DNA of 64,000 bases, taken from assembly GCA_951799445.1 (NCBI GenBank), contig OX637289.1, positions 25,606,245 through 25,670,244 of the forward strand, given 5' to 3'. Shown here in pieces: positions 59,769 through 64,000 of this stretch (positions are counted from its first letter, which is position 1; each line of letters starts with the position of its first letter). The stretch is from Pseudisothecium myosuroides (lineage: Eukaryota > Streptophyta > Bryopsida > Hypnales > Lembophyllaceae). The translations under genes and the position numbers were made by a program. Under the pieces are notes generated by a model that was not told where the DNA came from, searched no databases, and was given only the letters and a program-made list of their open reading frames with translations.

Positions 59769-60701
59769 CCCCTAAAAGCCCGTTGTCCCTTCAGGGGACA
59801 AATGCGTTTTCGGGCAGGTACCTACGGGCTGAAATTGTGTTCTGATTTTTTGAAATTTTTTTTGGAGATAGAAAAACTGATGAGCTTTGTGGGAATATAA
59901 TTTTTTTCTCAATCGGTGCCCGGGAAAAAAAGTTATGACCAAATAAGCTCAAAACAGGGGACGGCGGGCAGCTCGGGCAGCAGAAAAAAAATGGACAAAA
60001 ATTTGAATTTTTTTTAAAATATTTTTTTCGTGATAGATAATATTTTTGCCTATCTAGAAAGCTTTGATTCATTTCATTTGGATATGTTATGAAAAAGTTA
60101 TGGACATTCTTGTTTTTCGGGCAGTTTGAGCATCTTCTTGAAAAAAATAACTTGTAGGACTCATTTCTGAATGCAATTTTTCAAATTTTTCAAATTTTTT
60201 TTTTTGGCATGGTTTAGTTTACTTGCTAGAACAATCTCACCATTGGGATTAGTGCATTTTAATTCCATCTAAGAGATATTAATATTTTACATTTTCCTTT
60301 TATCTCATACCTACTTCTACTTAACAATTTTTTTAAGGATGAAAATTAAGTTTTTTTGAGTTTCTTTTTTTTTCCTAGACTCTCAACTCAATTCTCCACT
60401 ATAAAGATTTAAAGCTCAAAACGCTGTAGTGCAAAATTTTAAGTTAAAAATGTTTAAAGACAAAAAATCTGGTCCCGCAATGTGCTGAAAAACTTGTTTT
60501 TTCCACTTTAAACGCAGATATCTTGCAATCTGTGCGGCCAAAAATTCTGAAATTTTTTCCACACATTCTCATACCAATTAGGTGTAAAATCCTTCGGTTA
60601 GATGTGAAAAAAAAACAATTTTAACTTTTTTTAACTTTTTGCTATAGAAATGGCAGTTTTCAGTGTTTTTTGGCAGAAAAAAGACCTTAGGCCTTTAGGG
60701 G
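59769..60701. mobile_element. TTAA-flanked element, family A, 933 bp, with adjacent empty site
   Basis: TTAA lies at 59765-59768 and 60702-60705. The tips are CCCCTAAAAGCCC and the complement of CCCCTAAAGGCC. The body shares family A words (TTTGATTCATTTCATTTGG, TCTTGCAATCTGTGCGG, GATGTGAAAAAAAAAC). The flanks join as AATGTGTTAA + AATAGACTTGAGG, matching the uninterrupted neighbouring tandem unit. Insertion therefore duplicated exactly TTAA. Only short frames are present (59791-60072 minus, low complexity), so there is no transposase. Confidence 0.8.
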
Positions 60702-60905
60702 TTAAAATAGACTTGAGGTTAAGTAAAAGAGTGTGTTGAGGTGTATTTGAAGTAAAGCTCAAGCCTACCTCAACACACTTTTCCTTTTTTCATTGAATTT
60801 GAATGAAAATAAAAAGTAAAAAGTGTGTTGAGGTGTGTTTGAGGTAGATCTCAAATCTATGTCAACACACTTTTACTCTTTTCAATTTGATTCAAAACAA
60901 GAACA
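60702..60905. repeat. Two adjacent hairpins built from the 38 bp unit
   Basis: AAAGAGTGTGTTGAGGTGT pairs with ACCTCAACACACTTTT (about 60725-60786). Immediately after, AAAAAGTGTGTTGAGGTG pairs with ATGTCAACACACTTTT (about 60816-60876). The loops hold GTAAAGCTCAAGCCT and GTAGATCTCAAATCT. A lone inverted unit also occurs near 58103 (CTACCTCAACACATGG). Confidence 0.6.
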
Positions 60906-62120
60906 ATGTGACCGTGAGGCCTTGTCCTAGGTAAACAACAATATTAGTTTATTGATAGTGGATAGAGGGGAAATTAAATAAAAGTATTTAGACAAAATTA
61001 AATAGCAAGAAAATTGATACAGATGAATTCATTTTAGATGGCAAGTATTAAAACTATTTACATTAGTTGATTGTAAGTCGTTACAAAAAAATTAGTGAAA
61101 AAAATTAAACCATGTATTATTGTAAAATTTTATGTCACTTTGCAAAAAATATTTTGAATATTTGTAGTAAAATCATGACTTTTATGCCGTATACTCCAAA
61201 ATTTTGGTATTTTATGATAAGAAAAATTGATTTAAATTTTTTCATATCAACAACGATAAAAGAAAATGTTGAAAAATTAAGTTCTTTCACTATGTTTATA
61301 TTCAAAGATATCTTTAGGATGGTATTCTTCACTAGGTGCAACAAATATACCAATATTAGATACAAAAGTTTGTTGTAATAAAAGATTTTTTTTCTAAAAC
61401 AATTATAATAAAAGTTCTACATGAATTGTTATATACAAAATATGTTGGGATTTCAAAAGTAAAAAAAAAAAATTAGATATTGATAACAAGCATTCAATGA
61501 TTCATTTATTTATAAGATAAAATGACATTGTAATAAAGATTTGATTGTTTATTGCAATATAAATATAAGTATTAATGGCCTAGAAAGTTTTTAAAAAAAA
61601 GTCTTTGAAATACATAACACACATAAATTTTGTAAATCATTTATATGTTCATTAAAATGAATAGAATGTTTTTTAGTTGTTGATAGTGAATTAGAAAAAA
61701 ATAATTGTCATTTTTTAATTATTAAATGATTTCTTAATAAAATTTCATATTCTTTAGTTTTTAGTTTTTAATTTTTAAATGCTTTAAAATTTTAGTCTTA
61801 TTATTGACTGTCTTATTTATACTTAAATAATAAAAAATTGACATCACTGAGTTAATTTGAAGTTTAGTTTTTCAACTACTTTAGTTTGTATTTGAATTTG
61901 TACAACATTGTCTATAATAAAAAACATTTTTATACTATAGATTATATAATATTTTCTATATAAATTTTTGTTTAAATTTTTTTTACTTTAAACATTTCCT
62001 AACTTGATTATATGTTAGTTTACTATTTGAAGAAAGCTCCAAAAAATGATTTGCTTTATTTTTAAAACTACTACATTTAAAATCATTTAAAAATGTTTCA
62101 AAAACAAAAATTGAATTTTC
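60906..62120. other. Very AT-rich spacer, nothing recognised
   Basis: Overlapping short frames on both strands (61112-61378 plus, 61135-61365 minus) reflect the AT bias. No gene, inverted ends or motif could be supported. Confidence 0.4.
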
Positions 62121-62440
62121 ACTACACTAAAAAGGGTATTTAGTGTTGGCAACACTATTTGCAAACCAAGACACTAAATATCATTAAGCCTACTAAAGTC
62201 AGTAACATTAAATGTAATTTCTAACATTAAATATACTCTATGGTAAATCTGAAATCTGAAAATGTTTACATTTAGTGTTAGAACTTATTAAAGGAAGGTA
62301 GAAGGGAAGAGAAGGCAAAGGCGGCGCATTGAAGTTTAGCACTACACTAATCGTCCTAAAATTGACATTTAGTGTAGGGTCAAGTAGGGTGGTAATTACA
62401 CTAAATGTAATCCAACACTAAATACCCTTTTTAGTGTAGT
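62121..62440. mobile_element. MITE with perfect 29 bp inverted ends, 320 bp
   Basis: ACTACACTAAAAAGGGTATT and the following TAGTGTTGG form the left end; the right end is the exact complement. The interior repeats ACATTTAGTGT / ACATTAAAT words on both strands and has one GC-richer patch (AGGCAAAGGCGGCGCAT). No target duplication could be fixed (TTC against TTG). The CACTA-like word near the tip hints at that superfamily but is not proof. Confidence 0.75.

Positions 62441-64000
<1,560 letters not shown>

Overview
This is nuclear DNA from a plant-lineage (streptophyte) eukaryote. It holds four intact, intron-rich genes with canonical GT..AG introns. One of them, an ARID plus HMG-box protein, has a domain pairing characteristic of plants. 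The long AT-rich, repeat-filled spacers suggest a large transposon-rich genome. The species cannot be named; an alga close to land plants or a non-seed plant fits as well as a seed plant. No prokaryotic, organellar or CRISPR features were seen.

Layout. 1-2012: spacer with an Emigrant/pogo-type MITE. 2013-4669 (+): plastid-type GNAT acetyltransferase, five exons. 4670-29926: about 25 kb of repeats with no intact gene. It contains two CACTA elements, two MULE-type elements, a 1.4 kb foldback element built of ~178 bp units, several short elements flanked by TTAA, a Harbinger transposase relic and a diverged long direct repeat. 29927-35625 (-): ARID-HMG protein, six exons. 37283-40932 (+): archaeal-type cofactor-independent phosphoglycerate mutase, five exons, divergent from the ARID-HMG gene. 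42297-45665 (-): acetyl-CoA acetyltransferase, eight exons, with a basic N-terminal extension like a mitochondrial presequence; convergent with the mutase gene. 46000-64000: repeats again, including a two-gene PIF/Harbinger relic (transposase plus SANT-like partner), a Copia relic, a second large CACTA copy, a 0.7 kb-armed inverted repeat, another TTAA element and an (AT)n array.

The four genes are ordinary housekeeping or regulatory genes and do not form one pathway. Their exon models were rebuilt by hand: every junction is GT..AG and the reading frame closes across all introns. The most unusual signal is a set of short non-autonomous elements with C- or G-rich tips (CCCCTAAAGG or GGGTNNTTGCAAGAAACACC) flanked by exact TTAA duplications. 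In two cases the window also carries a related unoccupied copy of the target. This is the hallmark of piggyBac-type transposition, which is not commonly described in plants; no transposase for it lies in the window.
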